From Acidobacteriota bacterium (lineage in GTDB: Bacteria; Acidobacteriota; UBA890; WLXD01), in NCBI GenBank assembly GCA_022571615.1, contig JACZXM010000121.1, positions 1 through 7,933 of the forward strand: 7,933 nucleotides of DNA, written 5' to 3'. The notes under the pieces are model-generated. The model was not told where the DNA came from, searched no databases, and worked only from the letters and a program-made list of their open reading frames with translations. This document shows, piece after piece, positions 1 to 6,540 of the stretch; the stretch's first letter is position 1, and each line of letters starts with the position of its first letter. The translations under genes were made by a program, and so were the position numbers.

Positions 1-149
1 TTGCGCAGGATCCGCAGGCTTTGCTGCAGCTCGTGCTCCTTGCCCCGCTTCACGCCCCAGCGCGCCAGCGGCATCACCGCCGAGGCAAGGATGCCCACGA
101 TCGCCACCACGATCACCAGCTCGATCAGCGTGAAGCCGCGGCTCCTCAT
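1..149 (-). CDS. gspG: GspG-type pseudopilin, N-terminal part (cut by window edge)
   Basis: Forty-nine codons are visible from the ATG at 149 to the window edge. The start MRSRGFTLIELVIVVAIVGI is a textbook class III (type IV prepilin) signal: a short basic leader, then G|FTLIE, with Gly5 before the cut, Phe6 to be N-methylated and Glu10 at mature position 5. A hydrophobic helix follows to about residue 27. Family knowledge: prepilin peptidase cleaves and methylates such proteins in the inner membrane, and they polymerise into the periplasmic pseudopilus. The segment after the helix (VKRGKEHELQQSLRILR) is charged, as in GspG/OxpG-like proteins whose next residues form the alpha-1C helix. The ATG directly follows the secretin stop (TGAATG), with GAGGA 4 nt upstream inside that gene, so translation is probably coupled. 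Assignment as the major pseudopilin rather than a minor one (GspH/I/J) is an inference, because the C-terminal part is missing. Confidence 0.85.
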   Translation of the reverse strand, partial: MRSRGFTLIELVIVVAIVGILASAVMPLARWGVKRGKEHELQQSLRILR

Positions 150-2360
150 TCAGTCCTCGTTCACGCGCACGGTGGCCTGAGAAAACTGAACCGGCAGCGG
201 CCGACCGTCGATGTCGCGCAGCACCGCGGAGGCGAACTGGATTCCCGACTCCCCCGCCCCGATCGTCTCGAACTCCAGCGTCAACAGCGTGCCCGAGGCG
301 ATGACCCCACCGACGTTGCCCACCCGCCCGATGCCAACGGCTACCGATCCGGTCGCGCTGGCGCTGCTCTGGAAGCTGGTGTCGGCGCCATCGGCCCGCA
401 AGACATTGCCCTCGCGGGCTTCCACAAAGCGCAGCACCTGGGGGTTGAAACTGATTCGCATCCCGGCGCTGTTGATGTCCACATTGCCATCGACCACCAC
501 ATCTACTGAGACCCTCCGACCCACTCCGGCGCTCTGTTCGGCCGGCAGCAGCTGCACGAGAATCGGGTCCTCCTCCGCCGCCAAGTCCTCCTCGTCCTCG
601 CCTTCGCTCCCGCCGCGGGTTCTACGCCCCCCGCGGCGACTCCCGCTTCCACCACTGAGGTTGTTTTCGGTACCCACGTACACCGGCTCCAGGTCCTCCT
701 GGGTGATGTCGGGCATGCGAACCACATACGGCGTGATCGACAGGATGATGTCGGTCTGCGTGACCTCGGTTACGGTCTTGCCGAACAGGTCGCGCAGGAT
801 CGGAATCCTGGAGAGGATCGGGAACCCGGTGCGAACCTGGCGCTCGTCGTCGCGCAGCAGCCCGGCGAGCAGATTGGTCTCCCCTTCCTTGAGCCGCAGC
901 GTGGTGTTGAGAGTCCGGGCCGTGAAGATCGGCAGATCCTGAGATCCGGCGTTCTCCTGCACCTGGGTGACCTGGATGTCGAGCTGCAAGGTAATCGACC
1001 CGTCGTGATGCACCCGCGGCGTGGCGTTAATGAGGATGCCCACGTCGCGGTACTCGGTGCCCGAGATCGGCACCACGTTGCCCCCTACCGTCGATTGCGG
1101 GTTGAAGGTGGTGGTCGTCACCGGCACCTGCTCGCCCACCAACAGCGACGCGAGCTGTCCGTCCGAGGCCCTGAGCTGGGGCTGCGCGATGAGCTTGAAG
1201 TTGGACGTTTGCTTGAGGAACTGGTACCTGAGCGAAGGTACGGTGATGAACACGTCCTTGTTGGTGAGCCCCTTCAGATCCCGGGCCGAGATCCCATTGC
1301 TGCCCTGGGTGATCGACAAGGTTGTGGAGTAGTCCGACAGCGACAGTCCCCACTCGTTCATCACCCCGCGATCGACCTCGAAGATCTCTATCTGCAGCAG
1401 GACCTCGCCGCGCGACTTGTCGAGCGACCGCACCAGGCGAGCGGCCATGCCAACCACCGCCGCGCTGTCGCGGATCGTCACCGCGTTGAGCGACGGGATC
1501 GGCACCACCTGCCGCGCCTGCAGGATCGTCTGCAGGGCGGCGGCGACCTGTTCGGGGTCGGCGCTCGAGAGGTAGAAGGTTTGCATCAGCTGTGGCTCGT
1601 ACTGGCGCCGCTTTTGCTGGTTGTCGGGAGCGATGAGAATCGTGTTGGGTCCCATCACGCGATAGAAGTGGCCCTGGGTGGTGGTAAGCATGTCCCAAGC
1701 GCGCAGGTACTCGACGCGGGCCAGAAAAAACGACGTTTGCTCGTTGTCCAGGTCCGGGTCGAACATCACGTTGATCCGGCCAAGCCGCCCCATCGCCCGG
1801 TAGATTTCCTTGATGCGGGCGCGCCGGTAATCGAAGGTCATCTCGCCGACGGCCCGGTGCTCGAGTTGGGGAATCGGGTCGGGGGCGGCCTCGGCGCGCT
1901 CGATCGCCCTCTCGATATCGGTTTTATCCGCCGCTGCCGCCGCGGTCGCCTCGAGAATCGCGTCGTTGATCCGCCGCAGATTGAGCTGTGCCGCCTGATT
2001 GGTAGAATCGAGGCGCACCGCCAGCTCCATCTCCAGCTGCGCGTTGTGCAGATCGCCGGCATCGAACAGCTTGTTGCCCTGCGCGCGGTGGAATCCGGCG
2101 GCGTTGGCTTGCGCCAGCAGCAGCTTACGGCGTGATTCCTGATCGCCTGGCTCCTCCTTGAGACGCTGTTGATAGTAGGTGATCGCCAGGTCCCACTCGC
2201 CGTTCATCGAGTAGGAATCGGCACGCTCGAGCGTCTGCGAGCTGGCGCAGGCGCCGGCGGTCAGCATCGCCAACAGCACGACCGCGCACACCGACAGCCG
2301 GGCGCTTGGCGACGGTACCGGACCCATCACACTCCCACCACGGCCTGCTAGCTCCCTCAT
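150..2360 (-). CDS. gspD: GspD/PilQ-type outer-membrane secretin with TPR-like N-terminus and cohesin-like C-terminus
   Basis: Outer-membrane secretin of 736 residues forming the gated exit channel. An export signal covers about residues 20-38; Cys38 in LTAGACASS could be a lipobox, but -3 is Ala, so ordinary cleavage is possible. Residues 43-140 look like TPR helices. Residues 170-245 form an STN/N0-like domain (start GEMTFDYRRARI). Residues 258-315 are an N1/secretin_N-type domain (QTFYLSSADPEQVAAALQ). The beta-barrel secretin domain covers about 318-548, with VPSLRYQFLKQ, LVGEQVPV and the hallmark FPILSRIPILRDLFG (513-527). A linker at 565-597, basic then acidic, leads to a beta-rich cohesin-like region (598-736; SAGMRISFNPQVLRFVEA). 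The start at 2360 has GAGG 8 nt upstream. An alternative ATG at 2327 has GGGAG 4 nt upstream and gives a shorter n-region. Secretin identity is certain; the extra domains are read from pattern. Confidence 0.95.
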   Translation of the reverse strand: MRELAGRGGSVMGPVPSPSARLSVCAVVLLAMLTAGACASSQTLERADSYSMNGEWDLAITYYQQRLKEEPGDQESRRKLLLAQANAAGFHRAQGNKLFDAGDLHNAQLEMELAVRLDSTNQAAQLNLRRINDAILEATAAAAADKTDIERAIERAEAAPDPIPQLEHRAVGEMTFDYRRARIKEIYRAMGRLGRINVMFDPDLDNEQTSFFLARVEYLRAWDMLTTTQGHFYRVMGPNTILIAPDNQQKRRQYEPQLMQTFYLSSADPEQVAAALQTILQARQVVPIPSLNAVTIRDSAAVVGMAARLVRSLDKSRGEVLLQIEIFEVDRGVMNEWGLSLSDYSTTLSITQGSNGISARDLKGLTNKDVFITVPSLRYQFLKQTSNFKLIAQPQLRASDGQLASLLVGEQVPVTTTTFNPQSTVGGNVVPISGTEYRDVGILINATPRVHHDGSITLQLDIQVTQVQENAGSQDLPIFTARTLNTTLRLKEGETNLLAGLLRDDERQVRTGFPILSRIPILRDLFGKTVTEVTQTDIILSITPYVVRMPDITQEDLEPVYVGTENNLSGGSGSRRGGRRTRGGSEGEDEEDLAAEEDPILVQLLPAEQSAGVGRRVSVDVVVDGNVDINSAGMRISFNPQVLRFVEAREGNVLRADGADTSFQSSASATGSVAVGIGRVGNVGGVIASGTLLTLEFETIGAGESGIQFASAVLRDIDGRPLPVQFSQATVRVNED

Positions 2361-2382
2361 CGTTTCTGCCTCGATTCCGGTC

Positions 2383-3516
2383 TCATTGCGAAAGTTTTTT
2401 TCTTAGCGAGAGGCTGACGATCTGATCGCCAGCCTCGAGCGTGACAGTCACCAGATCGATGCTCGCGACCCGGTAGCCCTCGGGCAACAGCTCACCCTGG
2501 CGCAGCAAATGGACGTCGTCGCCGTCGCTGAGGGTCGCCAGCAGCCCTTCGTTGGTGCGGGTAATCCCGAGCAGTGTGTAGGGCATCACCGGTTCCGGAG
2601 TGAACCCGTCGTCGCCATCGTCGGTCGGAGCAGGAGGCGACGGTGCGGGGCGCTCGTCGACGGCAAACGCGAACAGGTTGCGTTGGCTCGGCTCCGGCTC
2701 CGGCTGCTCGCGCTCCAGTCGCTCGAGGTGGAGCGCGAAGTCTCCCGCCGACATCGGCACGGGCGGCAACGACGCCAGCCGTTGGCGGAGCGCTTCGGCC
2801 AAGGCGACCGGGTCCGCGACCGTCACGGGCGCGAGCTCCGAGACCTGGGCCGCTGCGGGTACATCGAGACTCGATCCCTCGATTGTCTCCGTGTCGGTGA
2901 AGATCGAGGTCGAAAGCTGCACCATCAGCGTCTGCCTGGTGTCGTGCTCGCTCGGTGTCGAGACCCTGATGCGCTCGACCACCAGGAAGCTCGGTCCGTC
3001 CAGAAGCTGGCGCAAGAACCGGCGCAGTTGCGCGTATCGTCCGCGCACCGGCATGTCGATTTGAAGCTGCAGCAACCCCAGCTCGGGTACCGGCTGTGGG
3101 TTGTAGGTGACGCGCTCCACGCTCATGCCGGCGGCATCTACCGCGGCGCGCACGGTGGAAATGATCTCCGATATGCTTCCCGAGCTCGCACCGACGTGCC
3201 GGCGCAGCTGTGCCAGGGCGTCTTCGGCCGCCAGCACCGGGCCGTACATGGCGCGGGCGCGCGCCAGCGCCGGCTCGAGGGTCTCGTGCGCTTGGCGGCC
3301 CACGCGCGTGGCACTGCCCACCGCCGCGGCTTCGCCCCAGGCAGGGAGCGTGAAGGCCACGAGCACAACGCCGTTGGCTACCAGCAAGGCCGCCAGCGCC
3401 AGCATCTGCGCCCGCACCGCGACCCAGCCTGGACCCAGAGCCAGCGACAGCGCCCCGCGCTCCTGTCCCGAGACCAGCCAATGAAGCAGGGCCCGCGACG
3501 GTGTCGGCCCGCTCAC
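2383..3516 (-). CDS. PilO/GspM-like alignment protein fused to a PilP/GspC-like domain
   Basis: Bitopic inner-membrane protein of 377 residues. It has a cytoplasmic N-terminus of about 36 residues, one membrane helix (about 37-57, MLALAALLVANGVVLVAF), a helical stretch (75-108), then a PilO/GspM-like ferredoxin-type region (about 112-208; GRYAQLRRFLRQLLDGPSFL is typical). After a Pro/Glu-rich linker, RNLFAF (279-284) and residues 311-371 (LLGITRTNEGLLATLSDGDD; later VTLEAGDQIVSLSL) match the layout of PilP and GspC homology-region domains, which contact the secretin N0 domain. In canonical systems these are separate proteins; here one chain would span from platform to secretin. The GTG start overlaps the pilN stop (GTGA), with GAGGTGA 4 nt upstream. 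The gene ends in AGA AAA AAA CTT before CAA TGA, a possible slippery site. The PilO-like part is moderately secure; the PilP/GspC-like part is inferred from motif order and the next gene. Confidence 0.6.
   Translation of the reverse strand: MSGPTPSRALLHWLVSGQERGALSLALGPGWVAVRAQMLALAALLVANGVVLVAFTLPAWGEAAAVGSATRVGRQAHETLEPALARARAMYGPVLAAEDALAQLRRHVGASSGSISEIISTVRAAVDAAGMSVERVTYNPQPVPELGLLQLQIDMPVRGRYAQLRRFLRQLLDGPSFLVVERIRVSTPSEHDTRQTLMVQLSTSIFTDTETIEGSSLDVPAAAQVSELAPVTVADPVALAEALRQRLASLPPVPMSAGDFALHLERLEREQPEPEPSQRNLFAFAVDERPAPSPPAPTDDGDDGFTPEPVMPYTLLGITRTNEGLLATLSDGDDVHLLRQGELLPEGYRVASIDLVTVTLEAGDQIVSLSLRKKLSQ
2395..2401 (-). other. A7 homopolymer, candidate slippery site at the end of the PilO-P gene
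   Basis: On the minus strand the codons read CTA AGA AAA AAA CTT TCG CAA TGA, so seven A lie in the A AAA AAA register used by -1 slippery sites. Slipping back one base gives ACT TTC GCA ATG and eight further sense codons to CGA, then TGA at 2359-2357, overlapping the gspD ATG (2360-2358) as ATGA. The motif and frame are directly visible; that slippage occurs is a hypothesis. Confidence 0.4.
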
Positions 3517-4118
3517 CGATTCACCTCGGACCCTGCCGTTGGGGACTTACCTGCCCGGGGTGGCAGGTAACGGGCCTGTAGGGTCAGACGCTCCAGGCCG
3601 TCGAGCCCGGTTGTCTCTTGCTGCGGGTACACCTCAGTGAAGCGCGGGTGGGCCTCGATCTCGAGGAAGAAATCCTGCAGCGGGCCGTTATCGCGGGCCG
3701 CCGCCACAATGCTGATGCGCACCGTGTCGTCGGTCTCGATCCCCGGCTGCACGCTCTCGAGCTTGACGCGCTCCGGAAGCACCTGCTCCAGATCGCTGAA
3801 GATCGCCTCCCAGGGGATCGTACGCCAGGCAACGAGCTGATTGCCCAGGGCCACCGCCGTCACCGCGGCGCGGGCGCGCTGGACGTCGGCGGCCTGGACG
3901 ATCTGTTCGACTTCGCTTTGCCACTGCCGCAGGGCCGCAGGATCCACCGACGCCACGACCACCTGCTCGGCGCCAGGCTCCCGCATCAGCCAGCCCAGCC
4001 AGCCGGCGTGCACGGCGCTGATCACCGCCAGCGCCAAGGCTGCGCGGGCAACCAGCCGTCGCGCCCGACGCACTCGAGAAAACGGTTGCGTTGCCAAGTT
4101 GAGTCGCGGTGGTCTCAT
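3513..4118 (-). CDS. pilN: PilN-like bitopic assembly protein (GspL periplasmic-half equivalent)
   Basis: Protein of 201 residues with a short cytoplasmic tail that begins with RLNLATQPF (5-13). This corresponds to the conserved PilN INLLP-type motif that docks into PilM. A basic patch (RVRRARRLVAR) precedes one membrane helix (about 23-44). The periplasmic part has a coiled-coil-prone helix (about 60-90) and then an alpha/beta region (about 100-190; VLPERVKLESVQPG, DNGPLQDFFLEIEAHP) typical of the PilN ferredoxin-like fold. Family knowledge: PilN pairs with PilO and is tethered to PilM, and together these two genes equal a split GspL. The ATG at 4118 overlaps the upstream TGA as ATGA and places the docking motif at the N-terminus; the reading frame stays open upstream but no homologous sequence is seen there. 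A strong hairpin lies in the last codons (3547-3570). Confidence 0.75.
   Translation of the reverse strand: MRPPRLNLATQPFSRVRRARRLVARAALALAVISAVHAGWLGWLMREPGAEQVVVASVDPAALRQWQSEVEQIVQAADVQRARAAVTAVALGNQLVAWRTIPWEAIFSDLEQVLPERVKLESVQPGIETDDTVRISIVAAARDNGPLQDFFLEIEAHPRFTEVYPQQETTGLDGLERLTLQARYLPPRAGKSPTAGSEVNR
3521..3527 (-). promoter_or_regulatory. Ribosome binding site of the PilO-P gene
   Basis: GAGGTGA on the minus strand lies 4 nt before the GTG at 3516, inside the last codons of pilN. It supports the GTG start, which no ATG nearby could replace without losing the GTGA overlap with the pilN stop. Confidence 0.75.
3547..3570 (-). repeat. Perfect 9-bp inverted repeat (hairpin) in the 3' end of pilN
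   Basis: TTACCTGCC at 3547-3555 is the exact reverse complement of GGCAGGTAA at 3562-3570, with a 6-nt loop. In the transcript this gives a GC-rich hairpin about 30 nt upstream of the GTG start of the PilO-P gene. No U-run follows, so it is not an intrinsic terminator. It encodes residues near YLPPRAGK of PilN. It could affect mRNA stability or reduce downstream translation, or be chance in GC-rich coding DNA. Confidence 0.8.
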
Positions 4119-4978
4119 CCGCTCAGCGCTCCCAGCAGGGCCACCTCGGGTGAGACAGCGGACACCTCCAACTTGGCCTCTCTCGCTGCCGCAGCGGCCG
4201 TTTCCATCCAGTCGTCCTGCCCGCACAGCCATACCCGGCCGATGCTCAACGCGAGCCGGTCGTTCACGTAGCGCTCCAGACGAGGCAGCTCCTGCCGCAG
4301 CTGCTCGGGTGGCACCCGCGCACGCCAGGCGCGATGGAAGCGCGGCACTCCCTGGACCTCGAACAAACAGGCAAGGGTCCCGGCACCGTCGCACACGATC
4401 AGATCGGAGTCGGGCTCGGCACCCGCGGCGGCGGCCATCGTCCAGGGCACCAACCGGCCCACGGTCCATTCCAGCTGCTGCACGAGCTGCTCGTACTCGC
4501 GCACCAGCGCTTCCTGGGCCCCGAGGCTGACGAGCCATTCATCCGACGTCTCGCCGTTGGTGCCCTGCCCAGCGATCGACCACACCGTACGCGTTTCCTC
4601 GGCCGGCACCGGCCACAGATTCCGCAGCGCCCAGCGCGCCATCTCATCGCCCTCGGCCCGCCGCGGCGCGGGGCCCTGAATCGGCACCGACGCCAGTTTC
4701 ACGCTGCCGTCGGGCACCACCACCGAGACCAGCTCGGGATTGCGTCGCAGGTAGCCCTGGTGCCGGGCCTCGGCGATGCAGGTGCGCAGCGCTTCCAAGA
4801 TCACGCCGCGATCGCCGAAAACCGGTGCCTTCAGAGTATCGAGCAACGCACCCTCCGGCAGGCTCCCCTGCCCCGAGTACACCGCCTCGAGCGAACCGTT
4901 GCCACGCGCAACGAGCACGCGGACCCGGTCGCGGCCGAAACCGATCGCAATGCGTTCCTTCTGTCGCCAGATCGCCAT
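4115..4978 (-). CDS. pilM: PilM-like actin-fold cytoplasmic protein (GspL cytoplasmic-half equivalent)
   Basis: Soluble protein of 287 residues with no membrane helix or signal peptide. Its position between the ATPase and PilN, and the fold pattern, point to PilM: an N-terminal beta hairpin (RIAIGFGRDRVRVLVAR, 9-25), a middle subdomain (VSVVVPDGSVKLASVPI, 85-101, like the PilM stretch before its helical arm), VGRLVPWTMAAAAGA (173-187), and a second hairpin (DLIVCDGAGTLACLFEVQG, 192-210). Family knowledge: PilM binds nucleotide and the PilN tail on the inner face of the membrane. The usual first phosphate loop (D-I-G-x-x-x-x-K) reads GFGRDRVR here, and the second (D-I-G-x-x-x-T) reads CDGAGTLA, so ATP binding may be weak or lost, as in GspL. 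It is also shorter than a typical PilM (about 350). The start at 4978 lies 2 nt after the gspE TAA; its ribosome site is weak, suggesting coupling. Function is inferred from context more than from sequence. Confidence 0.6.
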   Translation of the reverse strand: MAIWRQKERIAIGFGRDRVRVLVARGNGSLEAVYSGQGSLPEGALLDTLKAPVFGDRGVILEALRTCIAEARHQGYLRRNPELVSVVVPDGSVKLASVPIQGPAPRRAEGDEMARWALRNLWPVPAEETRTVWSIAGQGTNGETSDEWLVSLGAQEALVREYEQLVQQLEWTVGRLVPWTMAAAAGAEPDSDLIVCDGAGTLACLFEVQGVPRFHRAWRARVPPEQLRQELPRLERYVNDRLALSIGRVWLCGQDDWMETAAAAAREAKLEVSAVSPEVALLGALSG

Positions 4979-4980
4979 GA

Positions 4981-6540
4981 TTAGTCCACGAAGGTGACCT
5001 TGTTGATCTCTTGGAGTGTGGTGACCCCGGCGCGCACCCGTGCCAGCGCCGAGTCGCGCAGAAACACGATCCCCTCGCTCGCAGCCTGACGCTTGATCTC
5101 GGAGGTTGGACGGCGGGCGAGGATCATTTCGCGCACGGTGTCCGAAAGGTCGAGCAGTTCCGAGATCACGGTGCGGCCCTGAAACCCGGTATCGTGACAT
5201 TCGGCGCAGCCGGCGCCCTCGTACAGATCGGCGCCGGCCAGATCTTCCGGGCTCAACCCCGACTCCTCGAGCAGCTCCGCCGTCGGCTCCACCGGACGCC
5301 GGCAGTGTGGGCAGATCAGGCGCACTAGCCGTTGCGCAAGAACGCAGTTGAGCGCCGCGACGAACTGGTATTCTTCGACCTGCATGTTGAGCAACCGGCC
5401 GATCACGTCGACGACGTTGTTGGCGTGCACGGTGGTGAACACCAGGTGCCCGGTGAGCGCCGACTGCACCGCGATGCTGGCGGTCTCCGGGTCGCGGATC
5501 TCACCGATCATGATGATGTCGGGATCGTGGCGCAGGATCGACCGCAGCCCGCGCGCGAAGGTGAGGCCCTTTTTCTCGTTGACCGGAATCTGGGTAACAC
5601 CTGCGAGCTGATACTCGACCGGATCCTCGATCGTAACGATCTTCTGCTCCTCGGTGCGAATCTCCGACAGCGCTGCATACAGCGTCGTCGTCTTGCCCGA
5701 GCCGGTCGGCCCGGTGACCAGGAACATGCCGTAGGGCTCGCGCATGTATTTGCGGATCATGCGCATGTCCTCGGCGGTGAACCCGAGCGCGTCGAGCCGC
5801 AGGCCGGAGAACTCGTCGGCCAGGGACTCCTTGTCGAGAATCCGGATGACCGCGTCTTCGCCGTGGATCGCCGGCATGATCGAGACGCGGAAATCCACCG
5901 TTCGACCCTGCAGGTTGAGCTTGAAGCGCCCATCCTGCGGTACTCGCTTCTCGGCAATGTCGAGGTCGGACATGACCTTCACCCGCGACACGATGGCGTC
6001 GTGGTGACGTAGCTCGATCGGCTCCATCGCCGGGTACAAGACCCCATCGATGCGGTATTTGATCCACACCCCGTCATCGCGCGTTTCGATGTGAATATCG
6101 GATGCCCGGCGCTCGAGCGCGTTGAGCACGGTGGTGTCGACCAGTCGCACGATCGGGTGCCCGGAGTCGGCCGCCAGGCTCGCCAGGGTCAGACCTTCCT
6201 CCTGCTCGCCGCCGGCCGCGGTGGCGACGCCGAAGGTCTCTTGCACCGAGGCCAGGATGCGCTCGCCGGCGCCGGCGCGGCGCAATGCTCGCTCGACCGC
6301 ATCCGGAGCAGCCGCCCGGATCTCGAGCGGCGTATCTAGCAATCCCTCGAGCGCGTCGAGTGCGGCCATGTCATCGGGATCCGCGAACGCCACCACCAGG
6401 GCGCCTTCCGCCCGCCGCTCCAGCGGCAGGAACGAATACCGGACCATGAGCTCGATCGGCACCTCGGATAGCAGCTGCCGGTCGAGCGACAGCTCGTCCA
6501 GGTCGACGAACGGCACCCCGAGCTCCGTGGCTGGGCTCAT
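4981..6540 (-). CDS. gspE: GspE/PilB-type secretion ATPase
   Basis: Complete 519-residue hexameric assembly ATPase that powers pseudopilus growth from the cytoplasm. An N-terminal T2SSE_N-like domain (about 1-105; GVPFVDLDELSLD) is followed by the N2/PAS-like domain with ASDIHIE (146-152) and YRIDGVLY (162-169). The catalytic domain has Walker A GPTGSGKT (277-284), the Asp box IVTIEDPVEYQ (301-311), Walker B DIIMIGEIRD (341-350) and the His box FTTVHANN (368-375). A zinc-binding tetracysteine is intact: C410/C413 (CPHC) and C445/C448 (CAEC), as in GspE and PilB. No RLGxxL-type c-di-GMP motif of MshE proteins is visible. The ATG at 6540 overlaps the gspF stop (ATGA), with AGGTGA about 4 nt upstream; the frame is open for 56 further codons upstream, but that stretch lies antiparallel in function inside gspF and has no domain. 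Gene order F then E is the reverse of classical gsp operons. Confidence 0.97.
   Translation of the reverse strand: MSPATELGVPFVDLDELSLDRQLLSEVPIELMVRYSFLPLERRAEGALVVAFADPDDMAALDALEGLLDTPLEIRAAAPDAVERALRRAGAGERILASVQETFGVATAAGGEQEEGLTLASLAADSGHPIVRLVDTTVLNALERRASDIHIETRDDGVWIKYRIDGVLYPAMEPIELRHHDAIVSRVKVMSDLDIAEKRVPQDGRFKLNLQGRTVDFRVSIMPAIHGEDAVIRILDKESLADEFSGLRLDALGFTAEDMRMIRKYMREPYGMFLVTGPTGSGKTTTLYAALSEIRTEEQKIVTIEDPVEYQLAGVTQIPVNEKKGLTFARGLRSILRHDPDIIMIGEIRDPETASIAVQSALTGHLVFTTVHANNVVDVIGRLLNMQVEEYQFVAALNCVLAQRLVRLICPHCRRPVEPTAELLEESGLSPEDLAGADLYEGAGCAECHDTGFQGRTVISELLDLSDTVREMILARRPTSEIKRQAASEGIVFLRDSALARVRAGVTTLQEINKVTFVD

Noticed and set aside
560..660. Low-complexity CCTCC/CGCCG-rich stretch
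   Set aside because: It encodes the Gly/Arg and Asp/Glu linker of the secretin, so protein composition explains it.
1005..2135. Long plus-strand open frame (about 376 codons) opposite the secretin gene
   Set aside because: It lies antisense to an unmistakable secretin; the translation is rich in Arg, His, Gly and Leu with no domain, as expected for shadow frames in GC-rich DNA.
2391..2402. T-run on the plus strand as an intrinsic terminator
   Set aside because: No GC-rich hairpin precedes it, and no plus-strand gene ends there; on the minus strand it is coding.
2509..3570. Long plus-strand open frame (about 353 codons) opposite the PilO-P gene
   Set aside because: Antisense shadow, spans the pilN/PilO-P junction, Arg/His-rich composition and no recognisable motif.
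4119..4538. 140-codon upstream extension of the pilN frame
   Set aside because: Overlaps the PilM-like gene; Arg/Ala/Gly-rich without a pattern; the LNLATQPF docking motif and ATGA overlap place the start at 4118.
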